The notes under the pieces were generated by a model. That model searched no databases. It saw only the letters and a program-made list of their open reading frames with translations, and was not told the DNA's origin. From Dehalococcoidia bacterium (lineage in GTDB: Bacteria; Chloroflexota; Dehalococcoidia; Tepidiformales; Tepidiformaceae): a stretch of 64,000 nucleotides of DNA. The translations under genes and the position numbers were made by a program. Of the stretch, positions 34,983 through 42,974 are shown in pieces; the stretch's first letter is position 1; every line of letters begins with the position of its first letter. Where the stretch lies: NCBI GenBank assembly GCA_009841435.1, contig VXLW01000069.1:24950-88949 (forward strand), in the 5' to 3' direction.

Positions 34983-35062
34983 CGGGCGGCATGCCGGTAC
35001 ATGCTGTAAACTGCACATAGCTGGAAATCAGCGCGAGGAGCACCTTTCCGGCATGCCGCCCG
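34983..35062. promoter_or_regulatory. 15-bp inverted repeat covering the start codon of the lipase-like gene
   Basis: CGGGCGGCATGCCGG (34983-34997) and its exact complement (35048-35062) are separated by 50 bases. The right arm contains the ATG at 35053, and the SD-like GAGGAG at 35035 sits in the loop. In RNA the stem would occlude the start codon; in DNA each arm contains the palindrome GGCATGCC and could be a paired operator. Confidence 0.6.
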
Positions 35063-35841
35063 AGGGCGCCGCGGCGCCGTTCACCGACCGCTACCAGGAC
35101 GATCACTCGGTACAGCCGATCCTCACTCCCATCGGGAATGAGATCGGCTGCTATCGCGAGTGGATGCGGCTGCGCCTCTCGCCCGTCTACTACGGGCGCG
35201 GCGTTCCCCACGGGAACGGGGAGCCAGTGGTGGTGGTGCCCGGGTTCATGGGGACCGACCTCTCGCTCATGGAGGTGTTCTGGTGGCTGGGGCGGATCGG
35301 GTACCGGCCGTACTACTCGGGGCTGGGGCTGAACGTCGACTGTCCGAATGCTTCAAGCGACCTCGTGCTGGGCACGGTGCGACGCGCTGCGGAGGAGACG
35401 GGTCAGCGCGTACACCTCATTGGACATAGCCTGGGAGCGCTGATCGCACGGAGCGCGGCGTTCGAGCATCCGGAGTCGGTGGACCTGCTGATCTCGCTGG
35501 CGGCGCCGTTCAACGAGGTGGCGTACGTTCACCCGGCGCTGATCGAGGCGATGGCGGCGGTGCGCAGGGGGGCGGGCTCACACCTGACCTGGAATGTGTC
35601 CCCTGCTTGCTACAGCGGGCACTGCACGTGCCGCTTCACGGCCAACATCATGCGGCCGCGCCGGCCGACGTTCCGCCGGCGGGCGCTCTACGCGGAGCAA
35701 GACGGGTTGGTCAGCCCGGAGAGCTGCATCGAGGACGAGCCCGAGTACAACATCGGGATCGCGACGAGCCACTACGGAATCATCTACAGCAGCGAGGCCT
35801 ACCGGACGGTGGCCGAGCTGCTGGCGGAAGCGAGCGGCTAG
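35053..35841 (+). CDS. Lipase-like alpha/beta hydrolase
   Basis: A 262-aa hydrolase with VVVVPGFMGTDLSLMEV, a GHSLGALIARSAA nucleophile elbow and LISLAAPFNEV, which is closest to triacylglycerol lipase/esterase-type proteins. It has four Cys in a short span near the middle (SPACYSGHCTC). No signal peptide is seen, so an intracellular substrate is likely. Position beside the phasin, regulator and PHA synthase genes suggests a role in PHA or lipid-granule turnover, an inference. It converges with the phasin gene through a shared CTAG stop overlap (35838-35841). Confidence 0.75.
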   Translation: MPPEGAAAPFTDRYQDDHSVQPILTPIGNEIGCYREWMRLRLSPVYYGRGVPHGNGEPVVVVPGFMGTDLSLMEVFWWLGRIGYRPYYSGLGLNVDCPNASSDLVLGTVRRAAEETGQRVHLIGHSLGALIARSAAFEHPESVDLLISLAAPFNEVAYVHPALIEAMAAVRRGAGSHLTWNVSPACYSGHCTCRFTANIMRPRRPTFRRRALYAEQDGLVSPESCIEDEPEYNIGIATSHYGIIYSSEAYRTVAELLAEASG

Positions 35842-36323
35842 ACCTTCGCCCCGGTCTTCGCGTTCTGCTTCGCGGGGGTCCCGCTGGTGGCGGCGGTGAA
35901 GCTGTCGAGGCCCTTCTGGAAGAGGTCGGCCCAGGGGTTCGAGGCCTGCCACTCGCGGGAGAGGTCGAGGGCGGCTTCGGCAGCGGTGCGGCTGGCGTTG
36001 AGGAGGCTGTCGAGCGCCTCGCGGGCCTCGCCGCTGGCGGCGACGGCTTCCTTGTAGGCGGTCTGGGTGAAGTCGAGAGCCTGGCTCTGGGCGGCGACGG
36101 CCGACTCCATGATGGCCGAGTAGGCGGCCGCCATGTCGGAAGGGTCGGCGGCGACGCGCTTCGCGAGGTCGAGGGTCTGGCGCTGGGCGGCGGTCACCTC
36201 GGCGAGGAGCTGGCGGGAGAGGCCGAGTCCGCGCTCGTTGGCCTGCTCGATGGCGCGGGTGAGGGCGTCGTAGCTCTCGAGGAGGGCGTTGAAGTACTGC
36301 TCGGTCTGGGAATTGGCGCTCAT
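35838..36323 (-). CDS. Phasin-like protein
   Basis: A 161-aa amphipathic, Ala/Gln-rich helical protein (YFNALLESYDALTRAIEQAN, ALDFTQTAYKEAVAASGEAREALD, AAEAALDLSREWQ) ending in a basic tail, the profile of phasins that coat PHA granules. ATG 36323 has GGAG 8 bases upstream. It is transcribed divergently from the PadR regulator, from a promoter whose -35 overlaps the palindrome at 36380. The arrangement recalls Bacillus megaterium, where phaP and phaQ regulate granule formation. Confidence 0.8.
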   Translation of the reverse strand: MSANSQTEQYFNALLESYDALTRAIEQANERGLGLSRQLLAEVTAAQRQTLDLAKRVAADPSDMAAAYSAIMESAVAAQSQALDFTQTAYKEAVAASGEAREALDSLLNASRTAAEAALDLSREWQASNPWADLFQKGLDSFTAATSGTPAKQNAKTGAKV

Positions 36324-36356
36324 GGTGTGGCTCCGCTGGTGGTTTGTGATGAAAGA

Positions 36357-36385
36357 AGGTTAGGGCCGGCGGCAGCTACATGCAA
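36357..36385 (-). promoter_or_regulatory. Promoter of the phasin gene
   Basis: On the minus strand TTGCAT (36385-36380), a 17-base spacer and TAACCT (36362-36357) form a plausible sigma-70-type promoter, giving a leader of about 25-30 bases with an SD. The -35 lies inside the operator-like palindrome. Confidence 0.5.
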
Positions 36386-36392
36386 ATTGCAT
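36380..36392. promoter_or_regulatory. Perfect palindrome ATGCAAATTGCAT, candidate PadR operator
   Basis: A 13-base perfect palindrome in the 105-base divergent region between the phasin and PadR genes, overlapping the phasin -35. A near copy stands at 34107-34118. PadR-family PhaQ of Bacillus represses its own and the phasin promoter, so autoregulation here is the natural hypothesis. Confidence 0.5.
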
Positions 36393-36428
36393 ATTGCGTG
36401 TATCGGCACCTAGCAACAGAATGTCCTC

Positions 36429-36827
36429 ATGGCCGAGAACACGGGACGCAAGCGCACGACCTCGGAGCCGCGGCTCCACGGGGAAATGCTGGCCACGAGC
36501 CTGCTCGCCTTCCTGAAGGGCTGTAACGCGTACGGCTACCAGCTCAGCCAGCAGCTGAGCGACTCGGGGCTTCCCCAGTCGGACAGCGGCACGGTGTACC
36601 GGGCCCTGCGGCAGCTGGAGAACAGCGGCTTCGTCTCCTCGTTCTGGGACACCTCCGACCAGGGACCGGCGCGGCGTATGTACTCGCTGACGGCGGCGGG
36701 CGAACTGTTCCTGCGGACCTGGATCGACGCCCTGAACCGGTACCAGGAGGTGCTCACGGGCGCGCTAGCGGGCTTCGACGTTCCTGCTGCGACCGAGGGC
36801 GAGAGTACCGAAGAGGAAGTGACATGA
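36429..36827 (+). CDS. PadR-family transcriptional regulator (PhaQ-like)
   Basis: A 132-aa winged-helix regulator: LLAFLKGCNAYGYQLSQQL, GTVYRALRQLENSGFVSSFW and ARRMYSLTAAGE are the PadR DNA-binding core, followed by a short C-terminal helix for dimerisation. PadR-type PhaQ is the PHB-responsive repressor of Bacillus; location between a phasin and a synthase operon gives this gene the same context. It overlaps the next gene by ATGA, so regulator and synthase subunit are co-translated. Confidence 0.85.
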   Translation: MAENTGRKRTTSEPRLHGEMLATSLLAFLKGCNAYGYQLSQQLSDSGLPQSDSGTVYRALRQLENSGFVSSFWDTSDQGPARRMYSLTAAGELFLRTWIDALNRYQEVLTGALAGFDVPAATEGESTEEEVT

Positions 36828-37222
36828 GCACGAACGAGACCGCGACGCCCGATTTCTCCGAGGCGTGGCGAGAGTGGGCCACACAGTCCGAGCGGCAGTG
36901 GAACGAGTTCTTCAACCAGATGATGGGGACTGAGGAGTTCAGCCAGAGCCTGGGGCGGAACCTCGACGTGTTCCTCCATTTTCAGAAGACGATGAACGAG
37001 GCGATGGGTTCGTTCTTCACGGCGATGAACGTTCCCACGCGGACGGACGTGCTGGCGCTGGGCGACCGCATGCTGGCGATCGAGAACCGGCTGGCGGCGT
37101 TGGAAGCGCAGCTCTCGGCGGCGCTGGCCGCTGTTCCCTCAACCGATACGAAGGCCAAGCCTGCGCGGCCGAAGCGGACCAAGCGTCCCCCGGCAGCGGC
37201 GAAGGAAGCGCCCGCGAATTAA
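36824..37222 (+). CDS. Small PHA synthase subunit (PhaE/PhaR-like)
   Basis: A 132-aa protein with an N-terminal FSEAWREWATQSERQWNEFF, a central FLHFQKTMNEAMGSFFTAMN, a VPTRTDVLALGDRMLAIENR segment and a coiled coil ending in a Lys/Pro/Ala-rich tail. This matches the conserved core of the PhaE/PhaR subunits of class III/IV PHA synthases, but it is much shorter than PhaE (~350 aa) and shorter than Bacillus PhaR (~200 aa). GAGGAAG precedes the ATG, which overlaps the PadR gene. phaC follows after 80 bases. Confidence 0.75.
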   Translation: MSTNETATPDFSEAWREWATQSERQWNEFFNQMMGTEEFSQSLGRNLDVFLHFQKTMNEAMGSFFTAMNVPTRTDVLALGDRMLAIENRLAALEAQLSAALAAVPSTDTKAKPARPKRTKRPPAAAKEAPAN

Positions 37223-37302
37223 CGCTGCGGTAACCCGCCTATTCAATCCCTGACCGAGAATCAATTGTGTGTTGCGGGTCGCGCCCGCACCGTGGATAGA
37301 CT

Positions 37303-38379
37303 GTGACGACTGCCTCCGCCTCGCCCGATGTTGCCAACCAGGTCCAGACGACTGTGGACACGATCCTGCGTCGCGGGCTGGTCGGGCTCGAGTACATCTC
37401 GCTGGAAGACCCGCAGGTCGGCTCTACGCCGAAGGACACGATCCACACCGACGGGTCGATGAAGCTGTACCACTACCGCGCGCAGACCGAGGAGGTCTAC
37501 CGCGTTCCGCTGCTGGTCGTGACCTCGCTCGTGAGCAAGCCGTACATCCTGGACCTGACGCCGGGCCAGAGCATGATGGAGTACCTCGTGCAGCAGGGGT
37601 ACGACGTGTACCTGATCGACTGGGGCGTGCCCCGCAACGAGGACAGCAGCCTGCGGCTCGAGGACTACGCCCTCTCCCGCATCCCGGAGTGCGTCGACCG
37701 CGTGCTCGAGGATTCGGGCGAGGAGGAGCTGAACCTGCTGGGGTACTGCGTGGGCGGATCGCTCGCGCTGATGTACATGGGTACGCATCCGGACGCGCCG
37801 GTGGAGAACATGGTCTGCCTGACGACGCCCGTGAACTTCAAGGGAATGGGGCTCTTCAGCCAGTGGACGGACGAGCGCTACTTCGATGTCGACCGCATCG
37901 TGGACACCCTGGGGAACGTTCCCGGTGAGATCCTGCTGTCGGCCTTCGACATGCTGCGTCCCACGGGCCGCCTCACGAGTCCGATCCAGGTGCTCGACCG
38001 GATTCGTGACGACAAGTACGTGAAGTCGTTCATGATGGTCGACCGCTGGGCAGCCGATCAGATCCCGTTCCCGGGCGAGGCCTTCCGCCAGATGGTGAAG
38101 GAGCTCTACTGGAAGAACGCGATGCTTGAGGGGTCGCTGGAGCTGGACGGCCGGCGCGTGGACCTTTCGACAATCGACGTGCCGATGATTCACGCGATGG
38201 CGCAACACGACCACATCGTGCCGTATGAGGCGGCAAAGCCCGCGCTCGAACGGGTGGGGTCGGAAGACACGGAAGAGGTCGTCCTGCGCGGCGGCCACGC
38301 AAGTCTCGTAGCCGGGGGGAACGCCATGTATCGTCTCTGGCCAAAGTTGGACCAATGGCTTTCGGTACGTTCGATCTGA
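37303..38379 (+). CDS. phaC: Poly(3-hydroxyalkanoate) synthase, class III/IV
   Basis: PhaC polymerises (R)-3-hydroxyacyl-CoA into PHA. The 358-aa length is that of the short class III/IV enzymes. The lipase-like box LLGYCVGGS places the catalytic Cys at 149; D303 (AQHDHIVP) and H332 (RGGHASLVAG) complete the triad. YDVYLIDWGVP is also diagnostic. GTG 37303 begins MTTASASPD. The adjacent small PhaE/R-like gene supplies the obligatory partner. The 3' end overlaps the GNAT gene by 25 bases. Confidence 0.95.
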   Translation: MTTASASPDVANQVQTTVDTILRRGLVGLEYISLEDPQVGSTPKDTIHTDGSMKLYHYRAQTEEVYRVPLLVVTSLVSKPYILDLTPGQSMMEYLVQQGYDVYLIDWGVPRNEDSSLRLEDYALSRIPECVDRVLEDSGEEELNLLGYCVGGSLALMYMGTHPDAPVENMVCLTTPVNFKGMGLFSQWTDERYFDVDRIVDTLGNVPGEILLSAFDMLRPTGRLTSPIQVLDRIRDDKYVKSFMMVDRWAADQIPFPGEAFRQMVKELYWKNAMLEGSLELDGRRVDLSTIDVPMIHAMAQHDHIVPYEAAKPALERVGSEDTEEVVLRGGHASLVAGGNAMYRLWPKLDQWLSVRSI

Positions 38380-38990
38380 CCTCGACCACCAGCGACTCGC
38401 GTTATCCGGCGGCCGGCGCGGTCGGCGGGCAGCGCGTGACGCTCCGGCTCATGGACTCGCGGGACGGCGACGGGATACTCGCCTTTGCGCGCGGTTTGCC
38501 CGAGCACGACCTGCTCTTCCTCCGCCGCGACATTACGCAGGCGGACCAAGTCGAGACGTGGGTGCAGCGCATCGAGGCGGGGGTGACCACCTCCCTGCTC
38601 GTGCTCGATCAGGACGACAGCATTGCCGGTTACGCGACCGTGGACGGGAGCGACCTGCCCTGGTCGCAGCATGTGGCGGAGCTGCGCGTGCTCGTGGGTC
38701 CCACGCTGCGGGGCCGGGGCATCGGGCGGCTCCTGACGGAGGAAGCGTTCCGCATCGCCCTGGGTATGGGCGTCGACAAGATCATCGGGCAGATGACGGT
38801 CGACCAGCACGAGGCGATCGCGGTCTTCCGCTCGCTCGGCTTCCAGCCGGAGGCGCTGCTGCGGGACCACGTGAAGGATCGCGAGGGCGAGAAGCACGAC
38901 CTCGTCATCCTCAGCCACGACGTGGCGGCGGCCCAGCGGACGATGGCTGCCGTGGGCGTGCTCGACGCCGTGAGCGAGAACCAGGGCTAG
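38355..38990 (+). CDS. GNAT-family N-acetyltransferase
   Basis: A 211-aa acetyltransferase with the acetyl-CoA loop LRGRGIGRLL, the preceding strand AELRVLVGPT and the later HEAIAVFRSLGFQPEALL (motif B). The ATG at 38355 lies 25 bases inside phaC, implying coupled translation. Substrate unknown. GNAT genes next to PHA genes have no established role. Confidence 0.85.
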   Translation: MAFGTFDLTSTTSDSRYPAAGAVGGQRVTLRLMDSRDGDGILAFARGLPEHDLLFLRRDITQADQVETWVQRIEAGVTTSLLVLDQDDSIAGYATVDGSDLPWSQHVAELRVLVGPTLRGRGIGRLLTEEAFRIALGMGVDKIIGQMTVDQHEAIAVFRSLGFQPEALLRDHVKDREGEKHDLVILSHDVAAAQRTMAAVGVLDAVSENQG

Positions 38991-38993
38991 TCC

Positions 38994-39923
38994 TTGGACG
39001 ACATAACCGCCCGCATCATCGAGTTCTACGCGACTCCGCCGCCGCCGGACCTTCCCCGCGTGACGGGCCTCGAGATCCGCGAGCGCTGGGCGATGACGGC
39101 AAGCTTCCTGAACCAGGACGGCCCGGACCGCAAGGTCGAACGTGGCGTGCACGTGGTGACGCGGCGGGGCGAGGCCCTGACTGTCGACCTGTATCCGGCG
39201 GATGGAGCCGGTCCTCATCCGGGAATCCTGTTCATCCACGGCGGCTCGTGGGTCGCCGGTTCTCCGTTGACGCACGACAAGCTCGCGCAGCGCCTTGCCG
39301 AGCGCGGCTACTCCGTGGTCAGCGTCGACTACGCGCTGGCGCCGGAGCACAAGCACCCGGAGGGGCTCGATGGCTGCGTGCTGGCCGCGGACTGGCTGAC
39401 GCGGGAGGCTGAAGGGCTCGGCATCGAGCCGGGGCGGCTGGCGATCATGGGCGACTCCGCGGGCGGGAACCTGGCGGCGGCGACCCTGCACCGGCTGCTC
39501 GAACGGGACGGCGCGACGCCGTTCCGGGCGGCCGCGCTGCCGTACGGGGTCTACGACTTCCCCGCGATGCTGGAGCTGCCTGAAGACGCGCCCTTCGTGA
39601 ACGGGCGCATCTTCGTCTGGCAGGTGGAGGACTACCTCGGAACGACTCCGGATGACCCGAAGCTGGCCTCGCCGGCGGTGTCTCCGCGCTTCAGTCCGCT
39701 CCTTGCCAACTTCCCGCCGGTCTTCATGACGGCGGGAACGCGAGATCCCCTGCTCCAGCAGTCCCTGGACTTCGCGGAGTCGCTGCGAGCGGCAGGAGTC
39801 GAGACGGAAGTCCTGGTCTGCGAGGACGCGACGCATGCGTTCCTGCAGATCGAGGAGGTAGCGGCGGCGGCAGAGGGGCTGGAGGCGATCGTGGCGTTCC
39901 TCGGGCGGAACCTGGGCAGCTAG
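38994..39923 (+). CDS. HSL-family alpha/beta hydrolase (esterase)
   Basis: A 309-aa hormone-sensitive-lipase type esterase: FIHGGSWVAGSP (HGG oxyanion motif), YALAPEHKHPEGLDG, nucleophile GDSAGGNLAA, acid in GTRDPLLQQ and His in EDATHAFLQ. Start is TTG 38994, four bases after the GNAT stop, so probably the last gene of the phaC unit. It converges with the Ppx gene, the stops interlocking in CTAG at 39920-39923. Confidence 0.88.
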   Translation: MDDITARIIEFYATPPPPDLPRVTGLEIRERWAMTASFLNQDGPDRKVERGVHVVTRRGEALTVDLYPADGAGPHPGILFIHGGSWVAGSPLTHDKLAQRLAERGYSVVSVDYALAPEHKHPEGLDGCVLAADWLTREAEGLGIEPGRLAIMGDSAGGNLAAATLHRLLERDGATPFRAAALPYGVYDFPAMLELPEDAPFVNGRIFVWQVEDYLGTTPDDPKLASPAVSPRFSPLLANFPPVFMTAGTRDPLLQQSLDFAESLRAAGVETEVLVCEDATHAFLQIEEVAAAAEGLEAIVAFLGRNLGS

Positions 39924-41296
39924 GCCAGGAGCTCCGCACAGCGCCGCAGCAGGCGCTTCTCGGAACCAGGCAGTAGGGAGAGGAAGGGGCGAGCCGCGTC
40001 CTTGTCGCCCTCGATGAAGTGGAGGATGGCGGCGACTCGGGCGAGCATGGTGTGGTCGAACCCGGCCAGATCCTCGCCGAGAAGGGCATCGACGGGGTGG
40101 ATTCCCGCGTCCGAGAGGGCGCGAAGCATGCTGGCGAGGCGGGCGGCCTCGAGCGTCTCGCTGAAGGGGTCCTCGATTGGGTCGGGCGAGAGGGTGTCGG
40201 CGCGAATAGCCCGGGCCTCCATGTCGTCCTCGTCCCAGACGCGGTAGTGGCGCAGCAGTGACTCGACGGTGACGGCGCGCACGAGCCGGGGTTGGGGCAC
40301 AGGCTCGCCGAAGGCCCGCATCGCGAGGCCTTCACGGATGCCCCCGGAAGCGACCGTGAGCCGGTCGGCTCCGAGGTGCCGCATCATTTCCTCGAGGATG
40401 ATGGCGCCGCCGACGATGGAGTCGGCGCGGCCGGCGCGAACGCCGTCGATGGCGGAGCGTTCGATCGCGCTGTGGCCAGCAAGGAAGGCGCCCACGTCGC
40501 GAAGGGTGTCGCGATCGAGGGAGTAGCCGTGGGTGCGCGGGATGGGATAGGGGGCCTGCCGCTGGGCGAGTCGGGCGAGGGTTCGGGCGCTGCCGCCGGT
40601 GGCGACGAGCTCCTCACCTTCCGCCAGGCCGGAGGGAGCGCAACTAGCGAGCGTTTCCGCGACCATGCGCCGCATTGCCTTGATCTGCTTGCGCGTCGGT
40701 GGGTCTTCGGTGAGCCACTCGGCACTTGCGCTGAGGGCCCCCAGGGGGAAGCTCCAGGCGCCGACGATCATGCCGGCGATGACGCGGGCGACCTCGGTGC
40801 TCCCGCCGCCGATATCGACGATGACGCCGGAGCGGATGGGGAGGCCGTGCAGGGCGCCGGTGGCGGCGTACTCGGCTTCCTCCGAGCCGTCGAGCACTTC
40901 GATGGCGAGGCCCAGTTCGGCATGCACGCGAGCGAGCAGCTCGGCGCGGTTGCGCGCGGAGCGGATGGCCGCGGTGGCGACGACCCTGATCGAGTCGGCG
41001 CCGGCCTCGCGGGCAAAGGCCGCGAATTCGCCGACGGCGTCGATGGTGGTGGCGATGCCGCGTTCGCTGAGGCGAGAGTATTCGTCGAGCTCGGTGGCAA
41101 GGCGGAGGTCGAGCCGCTCCTCGGCGACGACCTCGATCACGCCCGGAATGGGGTGTTCAACGACGACGACGCGAGCGGAGTTTGAGCCGAGGTCGACGAT
41201 GGCGAGCGGGGCTTTCGAAGGGGGAGCAAAGGAAAGGCCGTCAGCGACGGCGGATGGAGCAGAACTATCTGGGAAAACTCCCATCAACATCACCAT
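39920..41296 (-). CDS. Ppx/GppA-family exopolyphosphatase
   Basis: A ~458-aa sugar-kinase/actin-fold phosphatase: LAIVDLGSNSARVVVVE (phosphate 1), RVVATAAIRSARN, VIVDIGGGSTEVAR (phosphate 2) and ELVATGGSARTLARLA. Ppx degrades polyphosphate; GppA cleaves pppGpp; the family cannot be split by eye. The C-terminal third (about residues 320-458) is HD-like helical. Start is uncertain among ATGs at 41296, 41290 and 41284, none with a clear SD. It follows the CYTH-CHAD gene by 34 bases on the same strand, opposite Ppk1, which favours the exopolyphosphatase assignment. Confidence 0.88.
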   Translation of the reverse strand: MVMLMGVFPDSSAPSAVADGLSFAPPSKAPLAIVDLGSNSARVVVVEHPIPGVIEVVAEERLDLRLATELDEYSRLSERGIATTIDAVGEFAAFAREAGADSIRVVATAAIRSARNRAELLARVHAELGLAIEVLDGSEEAEYAATGALHGLPIRSGVIVDIGGGSTEVARVIAGMIVGAWSFPLGALSASAEWLTEDPPTRKQIKAMRRMVAETLASCAPSGLAEGEELVATGGSARTLARLAQRQAPYPIPRTHGYSLDRDTLRDVGAFLAGHSAIERSAIDGVRAGRADSIVGGAIILEEMMRHLGADRLTVASGGIREGLAMRAFGEPVPQPRLVRAVTVESLLRHYRVWDEDDMEARAIRADTLSPDPIEDPFSETLEAARLASMLRALSDAGIHPVDALLGEDLAGFDHTMLARVAAILHFIEGDKDAARPFLSLLPGSEKRLLRRCAELLA

Positions 41297-41330
41297 AACG
41301 GATGGGAGTCCAGGAAATGTTAACAAGCGT

Positions 41331-42887
41331 TCACGAATTGGAGAGGGCGCCCTTGAGGGTGTGCCAGCGGCGTCCGCGGAGGCGGGCGTAGCGCTTGGGG
41401 AACTTCCAGCGGTACCCCTCGGCCTCGGCAACGGCGTTGGCGGCCAACTCGGCGGCGGCACGGAGGCCGCCCTTGCCCAGGGTTTCGTCCTTCGCCAACC
41501 CCGAGTAGAACTCCGCCGCGATCACGGCGTCCTGGTGGTCTCCGAGCAGGGTCTGCAGCCTCGTCACCTGGCGGATGTAGGCCTCGGCGGGTTCGCCGCC
41601 GAGGGGAGAGAAGAACTCCAGCACATAGCGCAGGTCCCGTACCTTCAGGCGAAGGGCGTGGTAGTCGGAGTCGGGGGAGCTGGCCCTGACCGCGGAGCCA
41701 GCGTCCCGGGCAGGGCGGCGCTGGCCCTGGATAAGGGGGAGGGCTGCCTTCAGGGCCGCTTCGTCGCCACGGCCGGGGACCGGTCCCGCGCGGAGCAGGT
41801 CCGACATCGCTTCGGTCATTGCGACATACCGATCGGAGTCGAAGGCCGCGAGTACAGCCTCCCGGGCACGGGCGCGTCGCTCGTCGAAGATCGCCTCGAT
41901 CGCCGTTGCGGCCTTGCGCCCGATGAGCGGCGCAGCGAGGGCGAAGCGTTCTCGCTGCACGTCGAGGTCGCGCGCCTCGCCGAGGGAGCGCCCGAGCCAG
42001 CGCAGTTCCTTGCGCTGATCCGCGAGCTCCGTCGGGAGGATGTCCTGGAAGGTATCGAGGGCGGCACGGAGGCGGCGGGTGGCGACCCGCATCTGGTGGA
42101 CACCCTCGATGTCCTCGCCGAGGCGAGCGATGGGCTCGTGCTCGACGAGCCGGAGGAAGCCCCGCCGAAGGGACGCGTAGGCGACCTCACCCAGCGTGCT
42201 CAGGCGGTCGACGGTCATGGGACCGAGGGGGCGGGGTTCCCAGCCGGGCGAGGCGCCCGACGCGGCCAGGGCGGCCGCCAGCTTGCCGGTGGGGGCGGGG
42301 CGCAGGCCGGCGCCCTCCTGGAGGGCGTCGACAAAGGGTCGGGCGCGGTCGAGGGCATCGCCGTCGACCTCTACCTCGACATACTGCAACTCGTGGGCGC
42401 GCGACCCCTCCCCGACGGTCGTGCGGTCGAGGGATACCTCCCCGAGGGGACCCTCGCCATCGGCCAGGGTGAGGGTGGTGCGGTGCGTGGTGAGGGCGGC
42501 GACACGCGCGAGCGGATGGGGTCCGGCTAGCGTGCGGAGAAGACGGCCGGCTTCTCCCACAGGCCTGGCGATGTTCCCCGCGAGCCCGCCGAGGGCGTCG
42601 ATGGGCTCGTTCAGCTCGATGCGACGGCGCATGTGCGCGTCGCCACCGGAGAGCCCTTTGAGCGTGAGCTCGGCTGCTTCGCCCCGGCGGCGCACACGGC
42701 AGGCGAATCCGGCTCGCCAGACGAGCCAGCCAGCGGTATCCCAGTACTCGTCGTGCTGCTCACGTTCGGGTTGGGCGCTCACCTCGAAGGCGTCCGGGGT
42801 GTGCGCATCGAGCCAGGTACGCACGGCGGCGAGGTCGTCGGCGACGAACTGCCACTCCGTTTCCATAACCGTGGCCGAATTCGTCAT
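41331..42887 (-). CDS. CYTH-CHAD domain protein
   Basis: A 518-aa protein with an N-terminal CYTH (triphosphate-tunnel) domain, residues ~8-200, and a C-terminal CHAD domain, ~220-515, with VHQMRVATRRLRAALDTF and LRLKVRDLRYVLEFF. CHAD is a His/Arg-rich helical domain that binds polyphosphate. The N-terminal ExExK signature reads METEWQF: both Glu are present but the expected Lys is not. A TACGAT box ends 8 bases before ATG 42887 and no SD is visible, suggesting a leaderless transcript. The gene pairs with Ppx and faces away from Ppk1. Confidence 0.9.
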   Translation of the reverse strand: MTNSATVMETEWQFVADDLAAVRTWLDAHTPDAFEVSAQPEREQHDEYWDTAGWLVWRAGFACRVRRRGEAAELTLKGLSGGDAHMRRRIELNEPIDALGGLAGNIARPVGEAGRLLRTLAGPHPLARVAALTTHRTTLTLADGEGPLGEVSLDRTTVGEGSRAHELQYVEVEVDGDALDRARPFVDALQEGAGLRPAPTGKLAAALAASGASPGWEPRPLGPMTVDRLSTLGEVAYASLRRGFLRLVEHEPIARLGEDIEGVHQMRVATRRLRAALDTFQDILPTELADQRKELRWLGRSLGEARDLDVQRERFALAAPLIGRKAATAIEAIFDERRARAREAVLAAFDSDRYVAMTEAMSDLLRAGPVPGRGDEAALKAALPLIQGQRRPARDAGSAVRASSPDSDYHALRLKVRDLRYVLEFFSPLGGEPAEAYIRQVTRLQTLLGDHQDAVIAAEFYSGLAKDETLGKGGLRAAAELAANAVAEAEGYRWKFPKRYARLRGRRWHTLKGALSNS

Positions 42888-42895
42888 GGATTTGT

Positions 42896-42901
42896 ATCGT
42901 A
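42896..42901 (-). promoter_or_regulatory. -10 box (TACGAT) directly before the CYTH-CHAD start
   Basis: On the minus strand TACGAT is followed by 8 bases and the ATG at 42887, so transcription would begin within a base or two of the start codon. No SD is present, consistent with a leaderless mRNA. Confidence 0.45.
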
Positions 42902-42974
42902 AACGGTCCGGCCAGTGGCGCGTTCACACACGGATCGTTCACTCTCGGACCATCAACTCGGAGGGGCATCGTCG

